A stretch of DNA of 64,000 nt from Pseudomonas mendocina (GTDB lineage: Bacteria > Pseudomonadota > Gammaproteobacteria > Pseudomonadales > Pseudomonadaceae), in contig CP148074.1 in assembly GCA_037482215.1 (NCBI GenBank), positions 1,798,001 to 1,862,000 on the forward strand. Reading direction: 5' to 3'. Below the pieces are notes generated by a model. That model was not told the DNA's origin and ran no database searches. It saw only the letters and a program-made list of their open reading frames with translations. This document shows positions 27,827-36,808 of the stretch, piece by piece. Every line of letters begins with the position of its first letter. Position 1 is the stretch's first letter. A program made the translations under genes and the position numbers.

Positions 27827-28723
27827 ATGACCAATCTCGCGCAAAAACTGACCCACGCTCAACTTGAAGTCCACCCGGTAGCTGGCCGTATCGGTGCTGA
27901 AATCCGTGGCGTGCAACTATCTGCTGATTTACCTGCCGATGTGGTGGAGGCCATCCAGGCGGCTTTGGTGGAGCACAAAGTCATCTTCTTCCGTGATCAG
28001 CATCTGGATGATCAGACACAAGAAGCCTTTGCCAGCTTGCTCGGAGAGCCGATTTCCCATCCAACTGTGCCGGTGCGTGAAGGTACGAACTACCTGCTGG
28101 AACTCGACGGTGCCAACGGTCAGCGTGCTAACTCCTGGCATACCGATGTGACCTTTGTGGATGCCTACCCGAAAGCATCCATTCTGCGTTCGGTCGTTGC
28201 GCCAGCTGCCGGTGGCGACACCCTCTGGGCTAACACCGCTACGGCTTACAACGATTTACCGGATGAGCTGCGCGAATTGGCTGACAAGCTCTGGGCTGTT
28301 CACAGTAACGAGTACGACTATGCCCAGGGCAAGCGCAATACAGATCCAGCGGTGCTGACAGCGTATCGTGCGGTGTTTGTTTCAACCGTATACGAGACGG
28401 AACACCCAGTGGTGCGTGTGCATCCGGTCAGTGGTGAGCGCACGCTATTGCTCGGACATTTCGTTAAACGGATTAAGGGTTTCACTCAGGCCGAATCGCA
28501 AGGGCTGTTCAACATCCTGCAGAGCTATGTGATCCGCCCGGAAAACACCGTGCGTTGGCGCTGGCGAGCAGGCGATGTGGCGATCTGGGATAACCGCGCC
28601 ACCCAACATTACGCCGTGGATGACTACGGCACCCAGGATCGCATCGTGCGTCGCGTCACTCTGAGTGGTGATGTACCTGTCAGCATCGACGGCAAACACA
28701 GCCGCACCACCAAAAAGCAATAA
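27827..28723 (+). CDS. atsK: Fe(II)/2-oxoglutarate-dependent alkylsulfatase AtsK
   Basis: A 298-residue TauD/TfdA-family dioxygenase that hydroxylates alkyl sulfate esters, releasing sulfate and an aldehyde at the cost of 2-oxoglutarate and O2. The facial triad is His105 and Asp107 (SWHTDVTF) with His261 (NRATQHYAVDD), and the 2-oxoglutarate-binding arginine lies in DRIVRRVTL. It resembles what I recall of P. putida S-313 AtsK over the whole length, including HPVAGRIGAEIRGV near the N-terminus and ISRTT-like C-terminal HSRTTKKQ. It lies in an operon with sftP. Confidence 0.93.
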   Translation: MTNLAQKLTHAQLEVHPVAGRIGAEIRGVQLSADLPADVVEAIQAALVEHKVIFFRDQHLDDQTQEAFASLLGEPISHPTVPVREGTNYLLELDGANGQRANSWHTDVTFVDAYPKASILRSVVAPAAGGDTLWANTATAYNDLPDELRELADKLWAVHSNEYDYAQGKRNTDPAVLTAYRAVFVSTVYETEHPVVRVHPVSGERTLLLGHFVKRIKGFTQAESQGLFNILQSYVIRPENTVRWRWRAGDVAIWDNRATQHYAVDDYGTQDRIVRRVTLSGDVPVSIDGKHSRTTKKQ

Positions 28724-28786
28724 ACCGACAGGCCCGCTGCTCAAGGGCGGCGGGTCATGAGTGCGGAATACGAGGAGGTACTCGCC

Positions 28787-29680
28787 ATGACTTCAACCGT
28801 TACGCCGTTGCGCCCCCAACAAGCAGTAGCAGGCCTGCATATTCAGCCTTTGGCAGCACCACTTGGTGCCGAAGTGCATGGCCTCGATGGGCGCCGTGAT
28901 CTGAAAGCCGAACAAGTACTCAGTCTGAAAAAGGCCTTGCACGAACAGCACATTTTGATTTTTAAGAAGCAGGAACTGGACGACGCACAGTACCTGCGAT
29001 TCAGCTCCTGGTTCGGCTCGGTCTTTCAGCCGCACCCGGACTTTCCTGTGCTGTCCTCCAATGATGAAGGCCGCGCGCCTGAGATCGTCAAAGTGGCCAA
29101 CACTGGTGATGGCGAGTTAGGCAACTTGGCCTTGCCTGCCCATAGTGATCACCAGTGGACACCGACCCCGTCCTCCGGCTCATTGCTGTATGCGCTGGAA
29201 GTACCGGAAGAGGGCGGCGAAACCCACTTCACCAACCTGGCGCTGGCCTACAGTGCACTGGATGAAGAAACCAAGCGCACCATCGACGGCCTGCGCCTGA
29301 TCAACTACAACCCCTTCGTGCGCTTAAAGAATGGCTACAGCGGTGGATTTGTCACCTATCGCACACCTGATATCGAACCGATTCAGGGTACCGAACATCC
29401 GCTGGTACGCACCCACCCCGACAGCGGCAAGCGCCTGCTGTTTCTAAGCGTGCACACGGAAGTGGAAATCCCCGGCTATGACCCAGAGCAGGGCAGGGCA
29501 CTGATTGCCCGTCTGCGCGAGCACCTGCAAAACCCGCGCTTCATCTACACCCATAAGTGGGAGGCGGGGGATATCGTCTACTGGGACAACCAGGCCACCC
29601 TGCATGGCCGCAATGCGTTTCCTGCCACTCAACGACGGCGGATGAAGCGTATTAGCCTGGCAGGGAGCCGGCCGTTTTAA
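28787..29680 (+). CDS. Second TauD/TfdA-family dioxygenase
   Basis: A 297-residue Fe(II)/2-oxoglutarate dioxygenase. The triad is His119-Ser-Asp121 (PAHSDHQW) and His273 (WDNQATLHGRNAF); RRRMKRISL supplies the 2-oxoglutarate arginine. It differs clearly from AtsK in substrate region (TPTPSSGSLLYALEV). AGGAGG eight bases before 28787 marks the start; an upstream ATG at 28757 is less likely. It shares the sftP-atsK transcript and ends before a strong terminator, so it probably desulfurises another organosulfur compound or processes an AtsK product. The exact substrate is unknown. Confidence 0.85.
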   Translation: MTSTVTPLRPQQAVAGLHIQPLAAPLGAEVHGLDGRRDLKAEQVLSLKKALHEQHILIFKKQELDDAQYLRFSSWFGSVFQPHPDFPVLSSNDEGRAPEIVKVANTGDGELGNLALPAHSDHQWTPTPSSGSLLYALEVPEEGGETHFTNLALAYSALDEETKRTIDGLRLINYNPFVRLKNGYSGGFVTYRTPDIEPIQGTEHPLVRTHPDSGKRLLFLSVHTEVEIPGYDPEQGRALIARLREHLQNPRFIYTHKWEAGDIVYWDNQATLHGRNAFPATQRRRMKRISLAGSRPF

Positions 29681-29700
29681 ATCCATCGTCGCGTTGAACA

Positions 29701-29737
29701 AAAAGGCGGAAGTGCTTCGGTGCTTCCGCCTTTTTTG
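29701..29737 (+). terminator. Strong UUCG-loop terminator of sftP operon
   Basis: AAAAGGCGGAAG pairs with CTTCCGCCTTTT, extended by three inner pairs to a C(TTCG)G tetraloop and followed by T. A canonical intrinsic terminator 20 bases after the dioxygenase stop. Confidence 0.95.
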
Positions 29738-30046
29738 CTGCGTGAGTGCCTGTTGTTATTCCCGTGAGGCAAGGCGTCCGGCTGTGTAAATACAGCCATC
29801 CAGGCTTGTGCGAAGGCTGTTTGCAATGCTGAAGAGGCATTTTTTTAATGCCCTGAGTGCATGGTTTTAAAAAGACTTTAAAAATCAATAAGTTAAAATT
29901 TTATATTTCTCAAAGTAATTAATATCTTATTAAAAATTACTTTATGGGCTAAGGCCGTGGGCTAATCATCTACCTCAACGAAGACCTCTAACTCGCAGGT
30001 TTGCGGGTAGCAGGGAAGACTGATTTAGACACTCAGGAGTTAGCCG
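29738..30046. promoter_or_regulatory. Promoter region of tonB-exbB-exbD
   Basis: This ~310-base non-coding stretch is very AT-rich from 29865 to 29945. It contains a 9-bp inverted repeat, AAAGTAATT (29912-29920) and AATTACTTT (29935-29943), 14 bases apart, which could be an operator. AGGAG at 30035-30039 serves tonB. No clear Fur or Zur box is seen and no gene is recognised. Confidence 0.45.
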
Positions 30047-30859
30047 ATGGGGCCTTTAGTTAAAGCGGAGCAGGTCAACAATACATTTTGGCAGCAGGCA
30101 AGAAGCCCCGCCGATGTGTTTGATCTTGGCGTTCCGTTGCGCCAGGCGCTGGGCTTGCAACGTATAGGTGTGCGTCAGGGCAAGTCGTTGCTCAGCCGCC
30201 GTGAGGCCATTTTGCTAGGGGTGCTGGCGCTGACACTGCACGGTGCTGTGCTGTTTTGGTTGAGCCAGCGTGAAGAGCCCGTGCTGCCGGAAGTGCCGGT
30301 GCAGATTCCTCCCATGACCATTGAGCTCGCCAGCGCGCCGCCACCACCTGAACCCGTGGCGCCGGTGGTTGAGCCGCCACCACCGCCACCTCCGCCTGTG
30401 GTGGATGAACTGGCGGTGAAGAAGCCCGATCCACCTAAGCCGAAACCCAAACCAGAACCCAAGCCGCAGCCAAAACCTGCGCCCAAACCGCAACCCAAGC
30501 CTGAGCCGCCGCAACCGGCGCCCAAGACAGAAACACCACCGGCACCGCCTGCACCACCTGCTCCGGCGCCTGTGAAGGAAACACCGCCGTCCGCTCACGC
30601 GGGCTACCTGAACAACCCGGCACCGGAGTATCCGGGCCTGGCTCAGCGGCGGGGATGGGAAGGGACGGTGTTGTTGAGGGTGCATGTGCTGGCCAACGGC
30701 AAGCCGGGTGAGATTCAGATTCAAAAGAGCAGTGGTCGTGATGCGTTGGATGAGTCGGCACTGCGGGCGGTTAAACGCTGGAGTTTTGTCCCCGCTAAGC
30801 GCGGAGACCAGGCAATTGATGGCTGGGTAACCGTGCCGCTGGATTTCCGCCTGCATTGA
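30047..30859 (+). CDS. tonB: TonB family energy-transducing protein
   Basis: A 270-residue TonB. A ~50-residue cytoplasmic N-terminus precedes one TM (about residues 52-72, AILLGVLALTLHGAVLFWL). A proline-rich rod with Glu-Pro and Lys-Pro repeats spans about residues 85-185. The C-terminal TonB domain contains NPAPEYPGLAQRRGWEGTVLLR, here seen as APEYPGLAQRRGWEGTV, and ALRAVKRWSFVPAKR. The long N-terminal extension recalls P. aeruginosa TonB1. It heads a tonB-exbB-exbD operon just after the sftP operon, so it may energise SftP. Confidence 0.92.
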   Translation: MGPLVKAEQVNNTFWQQARSPADVFDLGVPLRQALGLQRIGVRQGKSLLSRREAILLGVLALTLHGAVLFWLSQREEPVLPEVPVQIPPMTIELASAPPPPEPVAPVVEPPPPPPPPVVDELAVKKPDPPKPKPKPEPKPQPKPAPKPQPKPEPPQPAPKTETPPAPPAPPAPAPVKETPPSAHAGYLNNPAPEYPGLAQRRGWEGTVLLRVHVLANGKPGEIQIQKSSGRDALDESALRAVKRWSFVPAKRGDQAIDGWVTVPLDFRLH

Positions 30860-30946
30860 ACACAACGCCAAGGATAGGAATGCCTGAAATCGCTCAGGCA
30901 AGAACGTGATAACGGCAACAGCCAATACTGTGTAAGGAGTGACCCC

Positions 30947-31672
30947 ATGAACCTGCTAGTCGATTCCCCTCTGCAATCGGTCGAGCACGCCGTTATCTGG
31001 CTGCTGATTGGTTTCTCTGTCGTGACTTGGGGCTTAGCCCTGATCAAAGGCATTCAATTCACCCGCCAGCGCCATCAGGACCGCAAGTTCCAGAAGCAAT
31101 TCTGGGGCGCGACCAGCCTGGACTCCGCCGCTGAGCTGGGGCACAACCCGTCCGGCTCGGTGGCCCATGTGGCCCAGGCAGGCTTTGCTGCAATCCAAGT
31201 GCCGGACGCCAGCCAACCGGGGGACTTGAGCCAGGCCATTAATCATCAGGACCGACTGGAGCGGGCCCTGCGTCAGCAGATTCAGCGAGAGCGCCGCTCT
31301 CTGGAGTCAGGCTTGGCGGTGCTGGCGTCGATCGGCTCCACATCGCCATTTATCGGCCTGTTCGGCACGGTGTGGGGCATCATGGAAGCACTCAAAGGCA
31401 TTAGTGCTGCGGGCAATGCAAGCCTGGAAACAGTCGCAGGTCCAATTGGCGCTGCACTGGTAGCAACCGGCGTTGGGATCGCCGTCGCCGTTCCGGCGGT
31501 GCTGGTTTACAACTACTTTCTGCGTCGTCTGAAGCTCACTGCTGCTGATCTGGATGACTTCGCCCACGACTTTTACAGCCTGGCGCAGAAGAGTGCCTTT
31601 AAGGTGATCGTGCATCCGGGCAGCAAACGGTCTGCGGTGCAGAACAACCTGAAAGTGCAGGAGGCATCCTGA
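30947..31672 (+). CDS. exbB: ExbB proton channel subunit
   Basis: A 241-residue three-TM protein. TM1 is at about residues 15-35; the TM2-TM3 core contains STSPFIGLFGTVWGIMEALKGI and GPIGAALVATGVGIAVAVPAVLVYN, both hallmarks of ExbB/TolQ. AAGGAG lies upstream of the ATG. It forms the pentameric motor with ExbD and drives TonB using the proton gradient. Confidence 0.92.
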   Translation: MNLLVDSPLQSVEHAVIWLLIGFSVVTWGLALIKGIQFTRQRHQDRKFQKQFWGATSLDSAAELGHNPSGSVAHVAQAGFAAIQVPDASQPGDLSQAINHQDRLERALRQQIQRERRSLESGLAVLASIGSTSPFIGLFGTVWGIMEALKGISAAGNASLETVAGPIGAALVATGVGIAVAVPAVLVYNYFLRRLKLTAADLDDFAHDFYSLAQKSAFKVIVHPGSKRSAVQNNLKVQEAS

Positions 31673-31673
31673 T

Positions 31674-32075
31674 ATGGCCTTCTCAACTCAAGACAGCGAT
31701 GAAGTGCTGAGCGAGATCAACGTAACCCCGTTGGTGGATGTGATGCTGGTGCTGCTGGTGGTGTTTATCGTCACCGCACCACTGTTGACCAACTCGATCC
31801 CGATCAACCTGCCGAAAACCGAGGCGGTTGCCCCGGCTGATCAAAAAGACCCGCTGGTGGTCAGCATCGACAGTGAAGGCCAGCTCTTCATTAATAAAGA
31901 CCCGATTCAGCCCGAACAACTGGAAAGCAGCCTGATTGACGCCAAAGCCAAAGATGCCGAGATCAAGGTGCAATTACAGGCGGATGACCAAGTCGGCTAC
32001 GGCATTGTAGCCAAGGCCATGGCATCCATCGAGCGGGCAGGCATCACTAAGCTGGCGGTCATTACTGCCCGTTAA
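31674..32075 (+). CDS. exbD: ExbD accessory subunit
   Basis: A 133-residue protein with one TM beginning INVTPLVDVMLVLLVVFIV; the Asp in LVDVML (about D22) is the essential proton carrier. The periplasmic domain (about 45-133) is typical. The start is one base after the exbB stop, implying coupled translation. The operon ends at a strong terminator. Confidence 0.93.
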   Translation: MAFSTQDSDEVLSEINVTPLVDVMLVLLVVFIVTAPLLTNSIPINLPKTEAVAPADQKDPLVVSIDSEGQLFINKDPIQPEQLESSLIDAKAKDAEIKVQLQADDQVGYGIVAKAMASIERAGITKLAVITAR

Positions 32076-32083
32076 GTGGTTTT

Positions 32084-32124
32084 AAGGCCGCTCTCTTTAG
32101 CAGGGGGAGAGCGGCCTTGTTTTT
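32084..32124. terminator. Intrinsic terminator after exbD
   Basis: AAGGCCGCTCTC (32084-32095) and GAGAGCGGCCTT (32107-32118) form a perfect 12-bp stem, followed by GTTTTT. It lies between exbD and the converging MFS gene. Confidence 0.93.
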
Positions 32125-32133
32125 AAAACCGAT

Positions 32134-33300
32134 TTATTTGCCTTGCGCCGCATGCAGACGTGGCAGCGTCCAAGCTACCGCGATGGTCAAGACCAGTAGC
32201 AGAACGCCGAAGACCGGCAAATGCGGCAGGCCCAGTTGGGTGCTTAGCCACAGCCCGCCAAACCAGGCCCCGGCGGCGTTACCCATATTGAATGCGGCAT
32301 GGCTCAGGGTTGCAGCCAGGCTTGCCGACTCACCGGCTTGTTCCACCAGAATCACCTGCAACGGTGCGGAAATGGCAAAGCTGGCCATCCCCCACAACAA
32401 CAGACTGGCTAATACCATCAGGCTGCTGTCGGGGAACAGGAATAACCCCAACAGGGCAACAATACTTCCGGTCTGGGCTAGTGGCACTGGATGACGGATT
32501 CCCTTATCGGCCAGGCGGCCACCCAGCAGATTGCCCAACGTCAGGCCAATCCCCACTAACAACAGTGCCCAGTTGGTTTTCTCTGCACTGAAACCGCTAA
32601 CTTCCCGCAGCAGCGGGCTGATGTAAGTGAACACAGCAAACAACGCTACCGACGACAGGCAGCACACCAACAAAGCATGCAGCACAGGCCGCTGTAGGAT
32701 GCCTTGCCAGCCGCCGCCCTCACTGCGAGTCGGTTTAGGTGTTGCGGGTAGCCACAGGTATTGGGCAATAAACGCCAGCAGGCCAATTCCCGCCACAACA
32801 AAGAAGGTCACGCGCCAGTTGGTGCTTTGCCCCAGCCAGGCGCCCAGCGGCACGCCAAGTACGTTGGCGATGGTCAGGCCAGTGATCACCAGAGCCATGG
32901 CCGAGGCACGTCGGTGCGGTGGTGCCAGATCGCGGGCCAGCAGGGTCGCACAACCAAAGAAGCCAGCATGGCTGATGGCCGTTAATAGGCGTGCCGCCAC
33001 CAGCCATTTGTAATCGGGTGCCAACGCGCACGCGAGGTTACCGATGGTGTAAGCCAGCATCAGCAAAATCACCGCTTTGCGCCTGGCGATGCGGTCCAGC
33101 AAGGGGCCCAGCAGCGGTGCGCCGATCACCACCCCAAGTGCATAGGCGGTTACCAGCAGCCCTGCATCAGCCAGGGAAACATGCAGATCGGCTGCCAGCT
33201 CAGGCAGCAGCCCCATGATGATGAACTCGCTGCTGCCAACAACAAAGCCGCCCATGGCGAGTGCAAACAGGGGGATAGAAAGGATTCTTGCGACTGACAT
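32134..33300 (-). CDS. MFS transporter, AraJ/DHA1-like drug or sugar exporter family
   Basis: A 388-residue 12-TM protein. FALAMGGFVVGSSEFIIMGLLPELA at the N-terminus and the motif-A-like GPLLDRIARRKAV between TM2 and TM3 fit the DHA1/AraJ group. I place the start at 33300 (MSVARILSIPLFAL); an in-frame ATG at 33333 exists and neither has a strong ribosome-binding site. It converges on exbD across a terminator. Substrate unknown. Confidence 0.8.
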   Translation of the reverse strand: MSVARILSIPLFALAMGGFVVGSSEFIIMGLLPELAADLHVSLADAGLLVTAYALGVVIGAPLLGPLLDRIARRKAVILLMLAYTIGNLACALAPDYKWLVAARLLTAISHAGFFGCATLLARDLAPPHRRASAMALVITGLTIANVLGVPLGAWLGQSTNWRVTFFVVAGIGLLAFIAQYLWLPATPKPTRSEGGGWQGILQRPVLHALLVCCLSSVALFAVFTYISPLLREVSGFSAEKTNWALLLVGIGLTLGNLLGGRLADKGIRHPVPLAQTGSIVALLGLFLFPDSSLMVLASLLLWGMASFAISAPLQVILVEQAGESASLAATLSHAAFNMGNAAGAWFGGLWLSTQLGLPHLPVFGVLLLVLTIAVAWTLPRLHAAQGK

Positions 33301-33452
33301 CAGAGGTGGGTCCGGCTCGTAAAGAGCGTGCATTCTAGGCGGTTTGTGTGATGTATGGCGCGGGACTTCGGCGGAAAATTTGCCACTACTCCAGTGGTCA
33401 GATTGTCTGAAACGAACAGGCAGTGACTGAGTCGAAATTACGTAGTTGGTTA

Positions 33453-33462
33453 TTTACGTAAA
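33453..33462. promoter_or_regulatory. TTTACGTAAA palindrome upstream of rhodanese gene
   Basis: A perfect 10-bp palindrome with a related half copy (ATTACGTA, 33437-33444) about two helical turns upstream, in AT-rich DNA about 100 bases before the rhodanese ATG. Operator function is speculative. Confidence 0.3.
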
Positions 33463-33559
33463 ATTTGTAGGTATTTTTTAGTTATATAGCTCGGTGCTTA
33501 AAGTGGGCGGCAGTAGTGCTTTAGCCGCTTCGCCCGAGCCTTCTGGCAAGGAACGAAAG

Positions 33560-34072
33560 ATGGATGCCAAGTACCCCTCAATGGATGAGTTGAAACGGCC
33601 TGCCAGTCTGCGTGAAGTGCTTACGATGGAGCGTCAGGAGTTATTTACGCGAGCATACGAACGCACCCGCTTATTTCGTGTGTCTTACGCAGGGTTGCTG
33701 TATCCCCCTGAGGCTTGGTTGCTCAGTGAGGAAGGGGCGTTGTTACTTGTAGATGTGCGCACGCATGAGGAGCTGAGCATGATCGGGCGTGTGCCAGGGG
33801 CACTGCATATCGCCTGGCAGACGGGTGTGCAAATGGTTCACAATCCACGCTTCATTGAGGAGCTGGATATTCTCGCCGGCCGGGAAACCGCCGTCGGTTT
33901 ATTCTGTCGCAGTGGTAAGCGTTCTTCCGCAGCAGCGGAAGCCGCCGCTGAAGCAGGCTTTACCCGGGTATTCAATGTCATAGAAGGATTTGAAGGGTGC
34001 CGGGATGCCGAGCATCAGCAAAGCCAATATGGCGGCTGGAGGCATTGGCGCCTGCCTTGGCTACAGGATTAA
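33560..34072 (+). CDS. Single-domain rhodanese-like sulfurtransferase
   Basis: A 170-residue protein with one rhodanese domain (about residues 45-160). The active-site loop CRSGKRS places the sulfur-carrying nucleophile at Cys116; LLLVDVRTHEEL is the typical CH2A-like start. The ATG at 33560 has AAGGA seven bases upstream and is preferred to a GTG at 33494. It precedes the serine acetyltransferase gene by 77 bases in the same direction, suggesting a joint role in sulfane-sulfur delivery and cysteine synthesis. Confidence 0.85.
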   Translation: MDAKYPSMDELKRPASLREVLTMERQELFTRAYERTRLFRVSYAGLLYPPEAWLLSEEGALLLVDVRTHEELSMIGRVPGALHIAWQTGVQMVHNPRFIEELDILAGRETAVGLFCRSGKRSSAAAEAAAEAGFTRVFNVIEGFEGCRDAEHQQSQYGGWRHWRLPWLQD

Positions 34073-34149
34073 CCTACAAGCGTCGGTTATGTCGTTCCAC
34101 TGTTGTGCATAACGTGCTGTGCCACAACGCTGTCGAGTCAGGAAATATC

Positions 34150-35118
34150 ATGTCTGAGAAGCTAAATGATCCTCGTGGGGGGATTGCCGGGTCTAATCCG
34201 GTCAACTGGCAGCTGGGCCAAGTCGTTGATGAGCTGCGAGCGGTACGTGCTGAATGGCGTAGCAGCACCGGACGTGCTCGCGAACTGGGCGGTCGGGAAT
34301 TACCGTCCCCCGGTGCTATTGCGCAAGTCATCAAAGACCTGACGGGTGCCTTGTTCCCCATGCGCCTTGGCCCGCACGAACTGCGTGAAGAGAGCGAAGA
34401 TTTTTACGTCGGCCATACCCTGGATACAGCACTGAACAACTTGCTGGCTCAGGTGCGTCTGGAACTGCGTTACATCGCCCGCCTGCGCGGCGAAACCGGG
34501 CAGGACCTGGAGCAGCGCGCCGTGCGGATCGTTCGTGAGTTTGCTGCCGGCCTGCCGGAGCTGCGCCGCAGCCTCGATCTGGATGTGATCGCCGCCTACA
34601 ACGGCGACCCGGCTGCACGTACGGTGGATGAGGTGCTGTTGTGCTATCCCGGCATCATTGCCGTGATTCATCACCGCATCGCCCACTACCTGTACAAGGC
34701 TGATCTGACCTTGCTGGCGCGGATCATCTCCGAGCTGGCGCATTCGGCCACCGGGATTGATATCCACCCCGGCGCGCAGATCGGCAAGAGCTTCTTTATC
34801 GACCACGGCACCGGCGTGGTGATCGGGGAGACTGCGATCATTGGCGACCATGTAAGGATTTATCAGGCGGTGACGCTGGGCGCAAAACGCTTCACCTCCG
34901 ATGAAAACGGCAACCTGCACAAAGGTGAGCCGCGCCATCCGATTGTTGAGGATGATGTGGTGATCTACGCCGGTGCGACCATTCTCGGCCGTATCACCAT
35001 CGGCAAAGGGTCGGTCATTGGCGGCAACGTCTGGCTGACCCGCAGCGTTCCGGCAGGCAGCAACATCAGCCAGGCCAACGCGCAGCAGTGCGATAACGTT
35101 ATCAATCCTGGTGGATAA
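34150..35118 (+). CDS. epsC: Serine O-acetyltransferase, EpsC-type
   Basis: A 322-residue enzyme making O-acetylserine, the cysteine precursor, from serine and acetyl-CoA. The left-handed beta-helix hexapeptide region is clear: GIDIHPGAQIGKSFFIDHG, GVVIGETAIIGDHVRIYQAV, TLGAKRF, and GATILGRITIGKGSVIGGNVW. The N-terminal helical extension is longer than in CysE, as in EpsC. ATG 34150 follows AGGAAA and is preferred to an extended upstream frame that overlaps the rhodanese gene. Some annotations call this cysE. Confidence 0.88.
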   Translation: MSEKLNDPRGGIAGSNPVNWQLGQVVDELRAVRAEWRSSTGRARELGGRELPSPGAIAQVIKDLTGALFPMRLGPHELREESEDFYVGHTLDTALNNLLAQVRLELRYIARLRGETGQDLEQRAVRIVREFAAGLPELRRSLDLDVIAAYNGDPAARTVDEVLLCYPGIIAVIHHRIAHYLYKADLTLLARIISELAHSATGIDIHPGAQIGKSFFIDHGTGVVIGETAIIGDHVRIYQAVTLGAKRFTSDENGNLHKGEPRHPIVEDDVVIYAGATILGRITIGKGSVIGGNVWLTRSVPAGSNISQANAQQCDNVINPGG

Positions 35119-35160
35119 ACCGCAGCGCGGTCTTATCACACCCAGCAGGATCGGCGCTGC

Positions 35161-35195
35161 GTAGGGTGGATGGTCGAAGCCATCCACCAGGGTTT
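35161..35195. repeat. GTAGGGTGGAT-type palindromic extragenic repeat, possible terminator
   Basis: GGTGGATGG (35165-35173) and CCATCCACC (35180-35188) form a perfect 9-bp stem with loop TCGAAG, followed by AGGGTTTTT. The 5' GTAGGGT tag recurs in a second hairpin at 37703. It sits between convergent genes and could terminate epsC transcription. Confidence 0.6.
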
Positions 35196-35224
35196 TTAAC
35201 GTCGCTACAGGCTTTTGACCTGTC

Positions 35225-36808
35225 TCAAATCACGTAAAACCCGTGTGTGCCATCGCGGCCAAGCTGCTCGACCAAACCGAACTCCCAGTCCAGATAACCC
35301 TGCATGGCTTCACGCGGGTTATCCGTGCCTTCATAAGGACGGCGATAGCGATCTGTGCGCGGCACGGCCAAGCGCTGCTCACCTGCTTCCACGGGCAGGC
35401 CCGCTGCAACCCAGGCTGCCGTACCGCCTTCCAGCACGAACACCGGTTTGCCGGTCAGATCGCTCAACTCACTCACGACAAATCGAGCCAGCAGGCTGCT
35501 GCCACAGGTCAGCACATAGCGTTCAGCTACCGGAATCTTCTCCAGTGCTTGCGGCAGCTGTGATCGGATTGCCCACCAAGCGCCGGGAATATGCCGGGCA
35601 ACGTGGTTGGCGCTGGTGGTGAAATCCAGCAGCTGTGTGTTGCCTTCATTCAGCCAGGTACTCAGCGTGGCCGGGCTGATGGCTTGCGGCTGAGGTTGCT
35701 CAGGCAGTGGCGCAGGCCATGGGCCGCGTGCGGTGAAATCGGCATCACGGAGACCATCCAGCACGTACACCTCCCAGCCCATTTGCGCGAGCCATGAGCC
35801 GCTCATGTTGGCGCGCACGCCGTCGGTATCCGCCAGCACAATTCGAGCACCGCGTACGCTGGCGAAATGGTCAGTCTCTTGCACCAGTTGGCCGCCCGGT
35901 GTCGAGCGGGAGCCGGGCAGGTGAGCGGCTTCATATTCTTCCGGCGTGCGCACGTCGAACAGGTACGTGGTGCGCTTGCTCTCGGCCTGCCAGCGTTTCA
36001 GGTCATCCAGCGTGGCACGGCCTACGCGGGCCTTGTCGGCCACAGCGCGGGCGGAGGCCGCAGCGCTTGCACGGGTCTCTTCACTGACTTCAGCGAAGCG
36101 GCGCGACTGGTCGTGTTCAAGCTGTTGCCCGGCCAGCGTCCAGCCAATGGTGCCGTTGCGCAGGGCGGAAATCGGGTTGGGCAGTTCAGCGTTTACCAGC
36201 GACTGGGTGCCGATAATGCTGCGCGTGCGGCCTGCGCAATTGACGATGATGCGGGTGCTCGGGTTGGGCGCCAGCTCGCGGGCACGCAACACCAGCTCAG
36301 CCCCCGGCACGCTGATACCGGTGGGGATGCTCATGGTCTGGTATTCATCAAAACGGCGGGCGTCCAGCACCACCACATCGGCCTTGGCATCCAGCAGCGC
36401 TTTGACTTCTTCTGCTGCCAGCGACGGCGTGTGACGCACACTTTCCACCAGCTCGCCAAAGGCCTTGCTCGGCACATTCACATCGCGAAACAGCTCGCCA
36501 CCGGCCTCACGCCAGCCGGTCAGGCCACCCTCAAGCAGCGCCACATCGGTATAGCCAAGTTTGCTCAGGCGTTTTGCTGCTTCTGCCGCCAGCCCTTCGC
36601 CGTCGTCATAGACCGTTACAGGTGTGTCGCGACGCGGCACGCGGGCATAAATCTCAAGCTCCAGCCGCGACAGCGAAATGTTCGCTGCAAACAGCGGATG
36701 TTCTTCAGCGAAGGGCGCTTCTTCACGTACATCAATCAGGGCCAATTCTTCTTTATTCAGCAAAGCCTGCCGAATGCTGGCGTAGGAGCGTGTGGCGAGT
36801 TGGCTCAT
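35225..36808 (-). CDS. Four-domain rhodanese sulfurtransferase
   Basis: A 527-residue protein with four consecutive rhodanese-like domains (about 5-105, 125-235, 265-360, 378-475). Active-site cysteines are seen in domain 2 (CAGRTR, C191) and domain 4 (CGSSLLAR, C435). Domain 1 has Asp-Asp-Gly (VYDDGEG) and domain 3 has DTDGVR in the loop, so these two look non-catalytic. The start at 36808 overlaps the dioxygenase stop by four bases. In P. aeruginosa the thiol dioxygenase PA2602 is likewise paired with a thiosulfate sulfurtransferase PA2603. It probably handles sulfane sulfur produced from thiol catabolism. Confidence 0.85.
   Translation of the reverse strand: MSQLATRSYASIRQALLNKEELALIDVREEAPFAEEHPLFAANISLSRLELEIYARVPRRDTPVTVYDDGEGLAAEAAKRLSKLGYTDVALLEGGLTGWREAGGELFRDVNVPSKAFGELVESVRHTPSLAAEEVKALLDAKADVVVLDARRFDEYQTMSIPTGISVPGAELVLRARELAPNPSTRIIVNCAGRTRSIIGTQSLVNAELPNPISALRNGTIGWTLAGQQLEHDQSRRFAEVSEETRASAAASARAVADKARVGRATLDDLKRWQAESKRTTYLFDVRTPEEYEAAHLPGSRSTPGGQLVQETDHFASVRGARIVLADTDGVRANMSGSWLAQMGWEVYVLDGLRDADFTARGPWPAPLPEQPQPQAISPATLSTWLNEGNTQLLDFTTSANHVARHIPGAWWAIRSQLPQALEKIPVAERYVLTCGSSLLARFVVSELSDLTGKPVFVLEGGTAAWVAAGLPVEAGEQRLAVPRTDRYRRPYEGTDNPREAMQGYLDWEFGLVEQLGRDGTHGFYVI

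Noticed and set aside
30355..30600. Low-complexity or tandem repeat array
   Set aside because: The repeats encode the Glu-Pro/Lys-Pro rod of TonB and are explained by the protein.
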